In this document: piece after piece, positions 1 through 9,496 of the stretch
Position numbering within the stretch: position 1 is the first letter of the stretch
Layout of the letters: each line of letters begins with the position of its first letter
DNA from: Burkholderiales bacterium
GTDB taxonomy: Bacteria; Pseudomonadota; Gammaproteobacteria; Burkholderiales; Burkholderiaceae_C
Length of the DNA stretch: 48,181 nucleotides
Assembly: GCA_026400105.1 (NCBI GenBank)
Contig: JAPLPQ010000058.1
Span: 1 to 48,181, forward strand
Reading direction: 5' to 3'
Notes under the pieces: generated by a model
What the model was told of the DNA's origin: nothing
What the model saw: the letters and a program-made list of their open reading frames with translations, nothing else
Database searches by the model: none
Position numbers and translations under genes: made by a program

Positions 1-1
1 A

Positions 2-1192
<1,191 letters not shown>

Positions 1193-1235
1193 GATGCAAA
1201 TCCTTTAAAAAGAACAATGCCCGTGTGGGGTTTAA

Positions 1236-1296
1236 GGTCTGCACCCCACTGCTGGTTCGCCCCGCACGGGAACAGGGCGGCGTGGGGTCGCAGACC
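1236..1296 (-). other. Stem-loop in the fusA-tuf intergenic region
   Basis: GGTCTGCACCCCAC at 1236-1249 pairs with GTGGGGTCGCAGACC at 1282-1296, a 14-bp stem broken by one extra base. It lies in the 175-bp gap between fusA and tuf, upstream of the tuf start on the minus strand. There is no T-run directly after it in the direction of transcription, so it looks like a processing or leader structure rather than a terminator. Confidence 0.55.
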
Positions 1297-1367
1297 GGGA
1301 AATTGAGGCTTTTAGTCAGTTGGGGTCAGAGCACGTCGCTTCGCGCCGTGGTCTACCCCAAGATGAC

Positions 1368-3470
1368 TTACTTGGCCCGTGCCGCGATGATGGCTTCCTG
1401 CACGTTGCGCGGAGCTTCAGCGTAGTGCTTGAACTCCATCGTGTAGGTAGCGCGACCTTGGGTAGCGGAACGCAGGGTGGTCGAGTAGCCGAACATTTCC
1501 GACAGCGGGACTTCGGCCTTGATGGCCTTGCCGCCACCGACCATGTCGTCCATGCCCTGGACCATGCCGCGACGGCTGGACAGGTCGCCCATCACGTTGC
1601 CGGCGTAGTCTTCCGGGGTCTCGACTTCCACGGCCATCATCGGCTCGAGGATGACCGGGTTGGCCTTGCGGCAACCGTCCTTGAAGCCCATCGAAGCGGC
1701 CATCTTGAAGGCGTTTTCGTTCGAGTCCACGTCGTGGTAGGAGCCGAAGGTCAGGGTGACCTTGACGTCGACCACCGGGAAGCCGGCCAGCACGCCGTTC
1801 GGCAGCGTGTCGATCAGGCCCTTTTCCACTGCCGGGATGAACTCGCGCGGCACCACGCCGCCCTTGATCTGGTCGACGAACTCGAAGCCCTTGCCCGGTT
1901 CCTGCGGCTCGATCGTGAGCACGACGTGACCGTACTGGCCCTTACCGCCGGACTGACGGACGAACTTGCCGTCGACGTCGGTGACCTTGGTGCGAATGGT
2001 TTCGCGGTAAGCCACTTGCGGCTTGCCGACGTTGGCCTCGACGCCGAATTCGCGCTTCATGCGGTCGACGATGATTTCCAGGTGCAGCTCGCCCATGCCG
2101 GCGATGATGGTCTGGCCCGATTCCTCGTCGGTGCGGACGCGGAAGGACGGATCTTCTGCCGCCAGACGGCTCAGGGCGATGCCCATCTTTTCCTGGTCGG
2201 ACTTGGTCTTGGGCTCGACGGCCTGGGCAATCACCGGCTCCGGGAACACCATCTTTTCGAGGGTGATGATGGCGGTCGGGTCGCACAGGGTTTCACCGGT
2301 GGTGACTTCCTTCAGGCCGACGCAGGCAGCGATGTCGCCGGCGCGAATTTCTTCGACTTCCTGGCGGTTGTTGGCGTGCATCTGGACGATACGGCCGATA
2401 CGCTCTTTCTTGCCCTTGATCGGGTTGTAGACCGAGTCGCCCTTCTTGAGGACGCCGGAGTACACGCGCACGAAGGTCAGCTGGCCGACGAAGGGGTCGG
2501 TCATCAGCTTGAACGCCAGCGCCGACAGCTTCTCTTCGTCGTCGGCCTTGCGGTTGATCGGCTGCTCGTCTTCGTCGATGCCGGCGACCGGCGGGATTTC
2601 GACCGGCGAGGGCAGGAAATCGATCACGGCGTCGAGCATGCGCTGGACGCCCTTGTTCTTGAAGGCGGTACCGCACAGCATCGGCTGGATTTCGACGGCC
2701 AGGGTACGGGCGCGCAGACCGGCCATGATCTCGGCTTCGGACAGGTTACCTTCTTCGAGGTACTTGTTCATCAGCTCTTCGTTGGCTTCGGCAGCGGCTT
2801 CGACCATCTTCTCGCGCCACTCGTCGGCTTGAGCTTGCAGCTCGGCCGGGATGTCGCGGTAGTCGAACTTCATGCCCTGGGAAGCTTCGTCCCAGTAGAT
2901 CGCCTTCATCTTGATGAGGTCGACCACGCCCTGGAAGTTCTCTTCGGCACCGATCGGGATCACGATCGCGACCGGGTTGGCCTTCAGACGCAGACGCATC
3001 TGGTCATAGACCTTGAAGAAGTTGGCACCGGTACGGTCCATCTTGTTCACGAAGGCCAGACGCGGCACCTTGTACTTGTTGGCCTGACGCCACACGGTTT
3101 CCGACTGCGGCTGCACGCCGCCCACGGCGCAGTAGACCATGCAGGCACCGTCCAGCACGCGCATGGAACGCTCCACCTCGATGGTGAAGTCCACGTGGCC
3201 GGGGGTGTCGATGATGTTGAAGCGGTGCTCGGGGTAGGAGCCGTCCATGCCCTTCCAGAAGCAGGTGGTCGCAGCGGACGTGATCGTGATGCCGCGCTCC
3301 TGTTCCTGCTCCATCCAGTCCATGGTGGCAGCGCCGTCGTGCACTTCACCGATCTTGTGGCTCACGCCGGTGTAGAACAGGATGCGTTCGGTGGTGGTGG
3401 TCTTGCCGGCGTCGATGTGGGCCGAGATACCGATGTTGCGGTAACGCGCGAGGGGCGTGGAACGTGCCAT
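1368..3470 (-). CDS. fusA: Translation elongation factor G
   Basis: GTPase that drives ribosomal translocation and, with RRF, ribosome recycling. The 700-aa protein begins with the P-loop AHIDAGKTT (about residues 17-25), followed by RGITIT (switch I), DTPGHVDF (about 90) and NKMDRTGA (about 143); the C-terminal domains IV-V are complete. The start codon at 3470 is the natural one directly before [15 protein letters not shown]. It is the third gene of the str operon, 86 bp downstream of rpsG; that gap contains a smaller GC-rich hairpin (GCCCGC/GCGGGC). Confidence 0.99.
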   Translation of the reverse strand: MARSTPLARYRNIGISAHIDAGKTTTTERILFYTGVSHKIGEVHDGAATMDWMEQEQERGITITSAATTCFWKGMDGSYPEHRFNIIDTPGHVDFTIEVERSMRVLDGACMVYCAVGGVQPQSETVWRQANKYKVPRLAFVNKMDRTGANFFKVYDQMRLRLKANPVAIVIPIGAEENFQGVVDLIKMKAIYWDEASQGMKFDYRDIPAELQAQADEWREKMVEAAAEANEELMNKYLEEGNLSEAEIMAGLRARTLAVEIQPMLCGTAFKNKGVQRMLDAVIDFLPSPVEIPPVAGIDEDEQPINRKADDEEKLSALAFKLMTDPFVGQLTFVRVYSGVLKKGDSVYNPIKGKKERIGRIVQMHANNRQEVEEIRAGDIAACVGLKEVTTGETLCDPTAIITLEKMVFPEPVIAQAVEPKTKSDQEKMGIALSRLAAEDPSFRVRTDEESGQTIIAGMGELHLEIIVDRMKREFGVEANVGKPQVAYRETIRTKVTDVDGKFVRQSGGKGQYGHVVLTIEPQEPGKGFEFVDQIKGGVVPREFIPAVEKGLIDTLPNGVLAGFPVVDVKVTLTFGSYHDVDSNENAFKMAASMGFKDGCRKANPVILEPMMAVEVETPEDYAGNVMGDLSSRRGMVQGMDDMVGGGKAIKAEVPLSEMFGYSTTLRSATQGRATYTMEFKHYAEAPRNVQEAIIAARAK

Positions 3471-3556
3471 GAGATTACTCCGTTGATGTGGATAAGCCCG
3501 CCACCCCTTTTGGGGGATGCGCGGGCCTGTTTGCCTATGCTGAGACCAGCCCCGGC

Positions 3557-4027
3557 TTAGAAGCGGAAGTGGCTGAAGGCCTTGTTGGCTTCGGCCATAC
3601 GGTGAACTTCGTCACGGCGCTTCATCGCGCCGCCACGGCCTTCATTGGCTTCCAGCAGTTCGTTGGCCAGGCGCAGAGCCATGGATTTCTCGCTGCGCTT
3701 GCGGGCAGCTTCCTTGAGCCAGCGCATGGACAGGGCCAGGCGACGGACCGGACGCACTTCAACGGGCACCTGGTAGTTGGCACCACCGACGCGGCGGGAC
3801 TTGACTTCCACCATCGGCTTGACGTTGTTGATGGCGGTGGTGAAGAGTTCCAGCGGATCCTTGCCGGTCTTCTTTTCCATCTGCTCGAGTGCACCGTAAA
3901 TGATGCGCTCGGCAACCGCCTTCTTGCCGCCTTCCATGATCACGTTCATGAACTTGGACAGCTCGACATTGCCGAACTTGGGATCCGGCAGAATTTCACG
4001 TTTAGGGACTTCGCGACGACGTGGCAT
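3557..4027 (-). CDS. rpsG: 30S ribosomal protein S7
   Basis: Primary 16S rRNA binding protein that nucleates the 30S head. The 156 aa match the family length; the N-terminus [10 protein letters not shown] and the core [16 protein letters not shown] are characteristic. It follows rpsL after 164 bp and precedes fusA. In E. coli S7 represses the str operon by binding the rpsL-rpsG junction; the long gap here could hold such a site, but I did not identify one. Confidence 0.99.
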   Translation of the reverse strand: MPRRREVPKREILPDPKFGNVELSKFMNVIMEGGKKAVAERIIYGALEQMEKKTGKDPLELFTTAINNVKPMVEVKSRRVGGANYQVPVEVRPVRRLALSMRWLKEAARKRSEKSMALRLANELLEANEGRGGAMKRRDEVHRMAEANKAFSHFRF

Positions 4028-4191
4028 TTTTTACCTCTGTTGCTTCAGTTGGCGTCTTTTCAAACACCGCGAGAGCCATTCAGGACTCCCACTTACTCGA
4101 CCCACGCAGGAAATGCGCTTGGGGTCACTTCGCTGATTCGCCGCGCCACGCGGGAAACAGCACCTTGTTTGCTTTCAGCAGAACCGTTGGC

Positions 4192-4569
4192 TTATTTGGC
4201 CTTGGGCTTCTTCGCGCCGTACTTGGAGCGCGACTGCTTACGGTCCTTGACGCCTTGCAGGTCGAGGGAGCCGCGAACGATGTGGTAACGCACACCCGGC
4301 AAGTCCTTGACACGACCGCCGCGAACCAGCACGACGCTGTGTTCCTGCAGGTTGTGGCCTTCGCCGCCGATGTAGGAGATGACCTCGAAGCCGTTGGTCA
4401 GGCGAACCTTGGCGACCTTACGCAGAGCGGAGTTCGGCTTCTTCGGGGTCGTGGTGTACACACGGGTGCAGACACCGCGACGCTGGGGGCAGTTTTCCAT
4501 CGCGGGCGACTTGGATTTGGTCTTTTCGACCTCCCGCCCGTGACGGATGAGTTGGTTAATGGTTGGCAT
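4192..4569 (-). CDS. rpsL: 30S ribosomal protein S12
   Basis: Decoding-centre protein of the 30S subunit and first gene of the str operon. The 125 aa carry the signature [16 protein letters not shown] (residues 40-55) and [12 protein letters not shown] (85-96). Lys43 and Lys88 (Met counted), the two positions most often changed in streptomycin-resistant mutants, are both wild type. A sigma70-like promoter lies about 80-105 bp upstream of the start. Confidence 0.99.
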   Translation of the reverse strand: MPTINQLIRHGREVEKTKSKSPAMENCPQRRGVCTRVYTTTPKKPNSALRKVAKVRLTNGFEVISYIGGEGHNLQEHSVVLVRGGRVKDLPGVRYHIVRGSLDLQGVKDRKQSRSKYGAKKPKAK

Positions 4570-4621
4570 TGAAACGTCCCTAAACGTTTGAAATTAAACT
4601 AATCCCGAAAACAGGATCCCC

Positions 4622-4637
4622 TTCGGAATATTCCGAA
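4622..4637. promoter_or_regulatory. 16-bp perfect palindrome in the rpsL leader
   Basis: TTCGGAATATTCCGAA is a perfect 16-bp palindrome at the predicted start of the rpsL transcript, just downstream of the TACAAT box. It could be an operator or an early RNA hairpin. No T-run follows it on either strand, so it is not a terminator. Confidence 0.4.
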
Positions 4638-4646
4638 AAGCTCATG

Positions 4647-4675
4647 ATTGTAGTACGCGGCGCCAGAAAATGCAA
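4647..4675 (-). promoter_or_regulatory. Probable sigma70 promoter of the str operon
   Basis: On the minus strand TTGCAT (4670-4675) and TACAAT (4647-4652) are separated by exactly 17 bp. The position is right for rpsL, whose start codon is at 4569, and lies between dacC-like carboxypeptidase (ending 4693) and rpsL. The -10 box is strong (5/6); the -35 box matches in 3/6. The predicted start of transcription is near 4640. Confidence 0.55.
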
Positions 4676-4692
4676 ACGCACCCGCCCTGGCC

Positions 4693-5889
4693 TCACTTGA
4701 TCCAGAGCCGCAGCGAGTCCCAGGCCCGGCCGATCAGGCCCGACTCCTCGACCGTCTCGAGCACCAGCAGCGGCTTGTCGACCACCACCGCGCCGGCAGC
4801 GTTGGTCACGCGCAGCGTGCCGAGGCTCTGGCCCTTCTGCAGCGGCGCGACCAGCGGGTCGGGGCGCAGGATCTGGGTCTTGAGCTTGGAACCCTCGCCG
4901 GCCGGCACGCTCACGACCACGCCCTCCGGACGGCCGAGCTTGACGACGGCGGCCTGGCCCTTCCAGACCGCAGGCGTCACGACCGGCTGGCCGGCCGGGA
5001 ACAGGCGCACGGTTTCATAGGCGGTATAGCCCCAGTTGAGCAGCTTCTGGCTTTCGGTGGCGCGCGCGTTCTCGCTCGAGGTGCCCAGCATCACGCTGAG
5101 CAGGCGGCGCTGGCCGGCGGCGCCGCTGCCCAGCGCCGGCACATCGCGCTTGGCCGTGGCGACCAGGCAGTAGCCGGCGGCATCGGTGTGGCCGGTCTTG
5201 AGTCCGTCCACCGAGGGGTCACGGAACAGCAGCAGGTTGCGGTTGCTATCGTTGGCCGCCGGCGTGCCGGGGTAGCGGTAATGCTTGATCGCGTAGTAGC
5301 CGACGTACTCGGGGAAGTCGCGCATCAGGCGGGTCGCGAGCAAGCTGAGGTCGCGCGCGGTCGTGGTGTGGCCGGGCGCGGTCAGGCCTTCGGGATTCCG
5401 GTAGCCGGTGCTCTTCATGCCGAGCACCTTGGCCTGCTGGTTCATGAGCTCGACGAAGCGCTCGACCGTGCCGCCGACGCCCTCGGCCAGCGCGACGGTG
5501 GCGTCGTTGCCGGACTGGACGATCATGCCCTTGAGCAGGTCCTCGACCCGGACCTGCATCTTGGGGTCGATGAACATGCGCGAACCCGGCATCTTCCAGG
5601 CACGCTCGCTGACACCGAAGGTCTGGTCGAGCGTGATCTTCTTGGCCCGCAGCGCATCGAACACCACATAGGCGGTCATGAGCTTGGTCAGCGAGGCGGG
5701 CTCGACCGGCATGTCGATGTCCTTGGCCGCCAGGATCTGGTTCGAGGTGACGTCGAGCAGCAGGTAGGCACGGGCGGCGATTTCAGGCGCTGCCGGAGCT
5801 TGCGCCTGCGCGCCGGGCGCGCAGAGCAAGGAAGCGGCCAGCAGGCCGGCCGCCGACCAGCGGCGCAGGACAGAGGAATTGGGGGACAT
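4693..5889 (-). CDS. D-alanyl-D-alanine carboxypeptidase (PBP5/6-type)
   Basis: Penicillin-binding protein that removes the terminal D-Ala of peptidoglycan stem peptides in the periplasm. From the start at 5889 (398 aa) it has a signal peptide (residues 1-30, cut near AQA), SLTK at 66-69 with nucleophile Ser66, SGN at 126-128 and KTG at 231-233: the full serine-peptidase S11 triad of motifs. A PBP5-type C-terminal domain ends in an amphipathic helix (GRAWDSLRLWIK) typical of membrane attachment. A further in-frame ATG 18 codons upstream is less likely because it would precede the signal peptide with non-hydrophobic sequence. It resembles dacA/dacC but I do not choose between the paralogues. 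Confidence 0.95.
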   Translation of the reverse strand: MSPNSSVLRRWSAAGLLAASLLCAPGAQAQAPAAPEIAARAYLLLDVTSNQILAAKDIDMPVEPASLTKLMTAYVVFDALRAKKITLDQTFGVSERAWKMPGSRMFIDPKMQVRVEDLLKGMIVQSGNDATVALAEGVGGTVERFVELMNQQAKVLGMKSTGYRNPEGLTAPGHTTTARDLSLLATRLMRDFPEYVGYYAIKHYRYPGTPAANDSNRNLLLFRDPSVDGLKTGHTDAAGYCLVATAKRDVPALGSGAAGQRRLLSVMLGTSSENARATESQKLLNWGYTAYETVRLFPAGQPVVTPAVWKGQAAVVKLGRPEGVVVSVPAGEGSKLKTQILRPDPLVAPLQKGQSLGTLRVTNAAGAVVVDKPLLVLETVEESGLIGRAWDSLRLWIK

Positions 5890-5942
5890 CGGAAACTCTC
5901 GGTGGACGCCGGCGCCACAAGCGGCCCCGGCAAGGCAGGCCA

Positions 5943-6575
5943 TCAGGCCTGCGACAGGTGACGTACGGCCAGGCCCTTGAGCAGGGTCAGCTGGCCGTGG
6001 AAGAAATGCTCGACGCCCGGGATCACGGTCACAGGCAGGAATTGCGGCCTTGCCCAGTCCAGCGCCGCCTGCAGCGGCACGGTATCGTCCTGCTCGCCGT
6101 GCAGCACCAGGGTGCGCGGATGCAGCTCGACCGGCACCGGCGGCACCTGGAAGCGGCTGGCCGCGGTGCCGACCAGGATCAGCTTCTCGGGTTCGCGCCG
6201 GCCATGCAATTGGGCCACGGCGCTGGCGGTCACGAAGCCGCCAAAGGAGAAGCCGGCCAGCGCCAGCGGGCCGGTCGGCGCCTGGGCCTCGATCACGGCC
6301 AGCAGGTCCTGCACTTCGCCGACGCCGTTGTCGTAGCTGCCTTCGCTGTTGCCGATGCCACGGAAGTTGAAGCGCACGGCGGTCCAGCCGGTCTGGACGA
6401 AGGCGCGTGCCAGCGTGCCGACCACCTTGTTCTGCATCGTGCCGCCGAACAGCGGGTGCGGGTGCGCGATCACGGCGGTGCCGCGCTGGACCGCATCGAG
6501 CGCGGGGCGATCGATCGCGACTTCGAGCCGGCCGGCCGGACCGGCCTGCAGCAGGTATTCGGTGCGGGAGTTCAT
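5943..6575 (-). CDS. Alpha/beta hydrolase
   Basis: 210-aa soluble alpha/beta-hydrolase of the small YsgA/dienelactone-hydrolase-like group. Visible elements are HPHPLFGG (38-45, oxyanion region), RGIGNSEG (72-79), nucleophile elbow GFSFGG with Ser110, acid Asp163 or Asp164 in HGEQDDTVP, and His190 in GVEHFF. I chose the start at 6575, preceded by AAGGG at a good distance, over an ATG eight codons upstream. Its substrate is unknown. It sits 10 bp after the ferredoxin gene, so the two are probably co-transcribed. Confidence 0.85.
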   Translation of the reverse strand: MNSRTEYLLQAGPAGRLEVAIDRPALDAVQRGTAVIAHPHPLFGGTMQNKVVGTLARAFVQTGWTAVRFNFRGIGNSEGSYDNGVGEVQDLLAVIEAQAPTGPLALAGFSFGGFVTASAVAQLHGRREPEKLILVGTAASRFQVPPVPVELHPRTLVLHGEQDDTVPLQAALDWARPQFLPVTVIPGVEHFFHGQLTLLKGLAVRHLSQA

Positions 6576-6585
6576 GCGCGTCCCT

Positions 6586-6936
6586 TCAGCGACCGACATC
6601 GGGCGGCGTCAACAGACGCTCGACCACCTGGCCGTCGCGCAGGTGCGATTCGACGATCTCGTCGATGTCGGCCTGGTCGAAGAAGCTATACCAGACCGCT
6701 TCCGGATAGACCACGGCGATCGGGCCGCCGGCACAGCGATCGAGGCAGCCGGCCTTGTTGACGCGGACCTGACCCGGCCCGGCCAGCCCGAGTTGCTTGA
6801 CCCTGGCCTTGCAGTGGTCAAAGGCCTGCTGGGCGCCGTGCGCGGCGCAGCAGTCCTGGCCGTTGTCGCGCTGGTTGAGGCAGAAGAAGATGTGCCGCTC
6901 GTAATAGGAGTCGGGATTCCGGTTCGGTTCGCTCAT
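6586..6936 (-). CDS. Thioredoxin-like [2Fe-2S] ferredoxin
   Basis: 116-aa ferredoxin of the thioredoxin-like (Shethna/NuoE-like) class. The cluster cysteines are Cys19, Cys29/Cys30 (in the QRDNGQDCC segment), Cys64 and Cys68 (NKAGCLDRCAGGP). The start codon overlaps the stop of the VanZ-like gene (ATGA at 6933-6936), which fixes the start and implies translational coupling. The redox partner is not evident from the neighbours. The family is known as an electron carrier; a specific role here is not established. Confidence 0.9.
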   Translation of the reverse strand: MSEPNRNPDSYYERHIFFCLNQRDNGQDCCAAHGAQQAFDHCKARVKQLGLAGPGQVRVNKAGCLDRCAGGPIAVVYPEAVWYSFFDQADIDEIVESHLRDGQVVERLLTPPDVGR

Positions 6937-8048
6937 GCCTGGGCATTGTAGTGGGGGGAAGGCATGCGCAGGGCCAGGCGCAGGCCAACCCCGAGCGCGG
7001 CGTAGGGCCAGAGCCAGCCCAGCCACTGGGACAGTCCGTGGATGCGCATGAAGGGCCCTTGCGACCAGGCCCCGAGCGAGACCGCGAAGTAGGGGCTCTC
7101 GGGCGCGCCGTTGAGCAGGCCCAGCGCCAGGCCCAGCGCCAGCAGCAGCAGCACCGCGCTGGCGCGGCGCGACAGCCACAGGCCGGCCAGGCCGAGCGAG
7201 GCGGCCAACCCGAGCCCGAGGCAGATCGGCGGCGTGAAACCGTCCCAGGCGCGCGACGGGCCGTAGGTCAGCGCGGCCGACAGCGCACCGGCAGCGGGCG
7301 CGACCAGGCCCCAGGCCAGGACCAGCCACAGGCGCTGGTGCAACCGGGGCAGCTGCGCGAAGCCCAGCAGCAAGGGCGTCCACAGGCTCAGCGCGACCAC
7401 CAGCGCCTGCACCAGGGGGCTCAGGGCCGGCGCCTCGACCTGGACCGGCAGCCATTGCGAGAACGGCGTGTCCTGCAGCCAGTCCCCGAGCGCGGACAGG
7501 GCACGGGCCCAGACCTGCCCCAGACCGTAGGGCACGGGCGTCGGGTAGAGCAGCGCCAGCGGCCACAGCAGCAGCACGACATAGCCGACGGGCGGCTCGT
7601 GGCTCAGCCAGTCCTCGCGAAAACGGTTCCAGGGCGTGATCAGGCGCAAGCGCACGAACAGCAAGGCCAGCAGCGCGCCGATGGCGCCACCGGCCGCGTT
7701 GAGCAGCAGGTCGAGACGCGAGGGCACGCGCTGCGGCAGATAGCTTTGCAGCCCCTCGAGCAGCAGCGACAGCAGCGCCGGCCCGAGCAGCCCGAGCAAC
7801 CAGGCCCAGCGGGTGCGACCGCTGCGCGCCAGCGCGAGCGCGAACAGGAAGCCCAGCGGCAGGTAGCCGAGCAGGTTGAGCCAGACGTCGAAGCCAGTCC
7901 AGTAGGGCGACCAGGGTGCCGCGAGGTAGGACCAGGGCGGCATGTCCTGCGAACGCCAGCCGCTGAAGGGATAGAGGCTGGCGTGAACGATCAGGACCAG
8001 CCAGCACAGGGCCAGCGGCGCGGCGATGGTGCGGCGGGAAGCCGGCAT
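6933..8048 (-). CDS. VanZ-like family membrane protein
   Basis: 371-aa polytopic membrane protein. The first part matches the VanZ-like fold: N-terminal TM helix, DVWLNLLGYLPLGFLFALA, and the ELLEGLQ-type segment here reading SLLLEGLQSYLPQRVPSRLDLL. VanZ confers low teicoplanin resistance in enterococci, but most bacterial homologues have no known role. Beyond residue 190 several further hydrophobic helices extend it well past the usual 150-200 aa. It lies between hemJ (22-bp gap) and the ferredoxin (4-bp overlap). Confidence 0.85.
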   Translation of the reverse strand: MPASRRTIAAPLALCWLVLIVHASLYPFSGWRSQDMPPWSYLAAPWSPYWTGFDVWLNLLGYLPLGFLFALALARSGRTRWAWLLGLLGPALLSLLLEGLQSYLPQRVPSRLDLLLNAAGGAIGALLALLFVRLRLITPWNRFREDWLSHEPPVGYVVLLLWPLALLYPTPVPYGLGQVWARALSALGDWLQDTPFSQWLPVQVEAPALSPLVQALVVALSLWTPLLLGFAQLPRLHQRLWLVLAWGLVAPAAGALSAALTYGPSRAWDGFTPPICLGLGLAASLGLAGLWLSRRASAVLLLLALGLALGLLNGAPESPYFAVSLGAWSQGPFMRIHGLSQWLGWLWPYAALGVGLRLALRMPSPHYNAQA

Positions 8049-8070
8049 AGGCTGGCCCAGGGCGGCGGCC

Positions 8071-8499
8071 TCAGAACGGCTTGACGACCACCAGGACCAC
8101 GATCACCAGCATCATGATCACCGGTAGCTCGTTGAACCAGCGGAACCAGACATGACTGCGGCGGTTCTGGCCGCGCTCGAAGCCCTTGAGGAGGCGCTGA
8201 CAGGCATGGTGATAGCCCAGCAGCACCAGCACCAGCAGCAGCTTGGCATGCATCCAGCCATTGCCCGGTCCCTTGCCGATGCCGTAATACAGCCAGAGCC
8301 AGAGTCCCAGCCCGAGCGCCGGCAGCGCCAGGATGGTCATGAAGCGGGCGAGCTTGCGCGCCATCAGCAGCAGGCGATCGCGCTCGGCCAGGCTGGCGGG
8401 CTCGACCTGCGCGAGGTTGACGAAGATGCGCGGCAGATAGAACAGGCCGGCAAACCAGCTGGCCACGAAAACGATGTGTAACGACTTGATCCAGAGCAT
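8071..8499 (-). CDS. hemJ: Protoporphyrinogen IX oxidase HemJ (CopD family)
   Basis: 142-aa inner-membrane protein with four predicted TM helices. The N-terminal KSLHIVFVASWFAGLFYLPR with His8 and the third-helix segment WMHAKLLLVL with Lys86 match the HemJ signature; the conserved His and Lys are thought to act in heme-b binding and catalysis. HemJ oxidises protoporphyrinogen IX to protoporphyrin IX, the step before ferrochelatase. It heads the minus-strand run hemJ-VanZ-ferredoxin and is divergent from the SMP-30-like gene, with 51 bp between the starts. Confidence 0.9.
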   Translation of the reverse strand: MLWIKSLHIVFVASWFAGLFYLPRIFVNLAQVEPASLAERDRLLLMARKLARFMTILALPALGLGLWLWLYYGIGKGPGNGWMHAKLLLVLVLLGYHHACQRLLKGFERGQNRRSHVWFRWFNELPVIMMLVIVVLVVVKPF

Positions 8500-8550
8500 G
8501 TTTGTCAGTGTAGCGAATGCGGCCTATCATCGCCGCAAGGGGGGCAGTCC

Positions 8551-9492
8551 ATGGACAGCACAACGCCTGTCAGCTTGCATGCCGGCCAGGCTTGGGAATG
8601 CCTGACCGCGCCCAGCTGTGCCTGGGGTGCCTCGCCGTTCTGGCACCCGCAGCAGGAACGTCTGTACTGGGTCGACAGCGCCCAGGAACGGATCTGGCGC
8701 CTGCACCCGCCCAGCGGTCGCATCGAACTCTGGCAGCTGACACAGGCCCCCGGCAGCATCGCGCCCTGCCGCAGCGGCGCCCTGCTGATGGCGATGCGCA
8801 ATGGCATCCTGCTGTCGGCCAACTGGCTGGATGTGCCGCAGCAGATCGCGGTGGCGCCCTACGATCCGGCGCATCAGCGCTTCCACGACGGTCAATGCGA
8901 TCCCTGGGGCCGGTTCTGGGTCGGCACTCGCGTCGAGGCCGGGACTCAGGCAGTCGCCGGGCTGTACTGCCTGCGCCGCCGCGACCGACCCCACCCCGAG
9001 CTGCTGCAGGTCGCGAGCGGAGTCATCGAGTCCTGCGGCCTGACCTGGTCGCCCGACGGCCGCACGCTCTACTGGGGCGACGGCCAGCGCGGCTGGATCG
9101 AGACCCGTGCGCTGCCGAGCGCCGGCCAATACCCGCCCCTGCTGAAAGATCCACAGCCCTTCTGGCGCCGGCCACCCGGCCCGGCAGATGAAGTGCCGGC
9201 AAGACCGCAAGGAGCGGCGGTGGACCGGCTGGGCCGCTACTGGGTCGCGCTGCTCGACGGCGGCTGCGTGCTGTGCCTGGACCCGAAGGGGCAGCTGCTG
9301 GCCCGCATCCCGACCCCGGCGCAGCGCCCGACCGGACTGTGCTTCGGCGGCCCAGACCTGCGAACCCTGTTCCTGACCACGGCGCGCAGCGGGCTCGGAC
9401 CGGACGCGCTCAAGCGCGATCCGGACAGCGGCGCGGTGTTTGCCTTGCGGGTCGAGGTACCGGGCTTGCCGGTCAACCGCTACGAGGACTGA
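8551..9492 (+). CDS. SMP-30/gluconolactonase-fold protein, metal site lost
   Basis: 313-aa beta-propeller of the SMP-30/gluconolactonase/LRE family, with recurrent blades such as FWHPQQERLYWVDS, CDPWGRFWVGTR and WSPDGRTLYWGDG. A start at 8551 is supported by an AGGGGGG tract eight bases upstream. In characterised members the catalytic divalent metal is held by a Glu in GEGP/GESP, an Asn in NGL and an Asp in PDG, with another Asn in NDG near the substrate. Here these positions read Ala27 (GASP), Cys162 (CGL), Gln220 (PQG) and His112 (HDG). The fold is therefore clear but lactonase activity is doubtful. Confidence 0.85.
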   Translation: MDSTTPVSLHAGQAWECLTAPSCAWGASPFWHPQQERLYWVDSAQERIWRLHPPSGRIELWQLTQAPGSIAPCRSGALLMAMRNGILLSANWLDVPQQIAVAPYDPAHQRFHDGQCDPWGRFWVGTRVEAGTQAVAGLYCLRRRDRPHPELLQVASGVIESCGLTWSPDGRTLYWGDGQRGWIETRALPSAGQYPPLLKDPQPFWRRPPGPADEVPARPQGAAVDRLGRYWVALLDGGCVLCLDPKGQLLARIPTPAQRPTGLCFGGPDLRTLFLTTARSGLGPDALKRDPDSGAVFALRVEVPGLPVNRYED

Positions 9493-9496
9493 AGGC

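Noticed and set aside
1320..3560. 746-codon plus-strand frame opposite fusA
   Set aside because: Shadow of the strongly conserved fusA codon pattern; Val/His/Asp-rich composition and no domain.
4192..4569. Streptomycin-resistance allele of rpsL
   Set aside because: Lys43 and Lys88 are both wild type.
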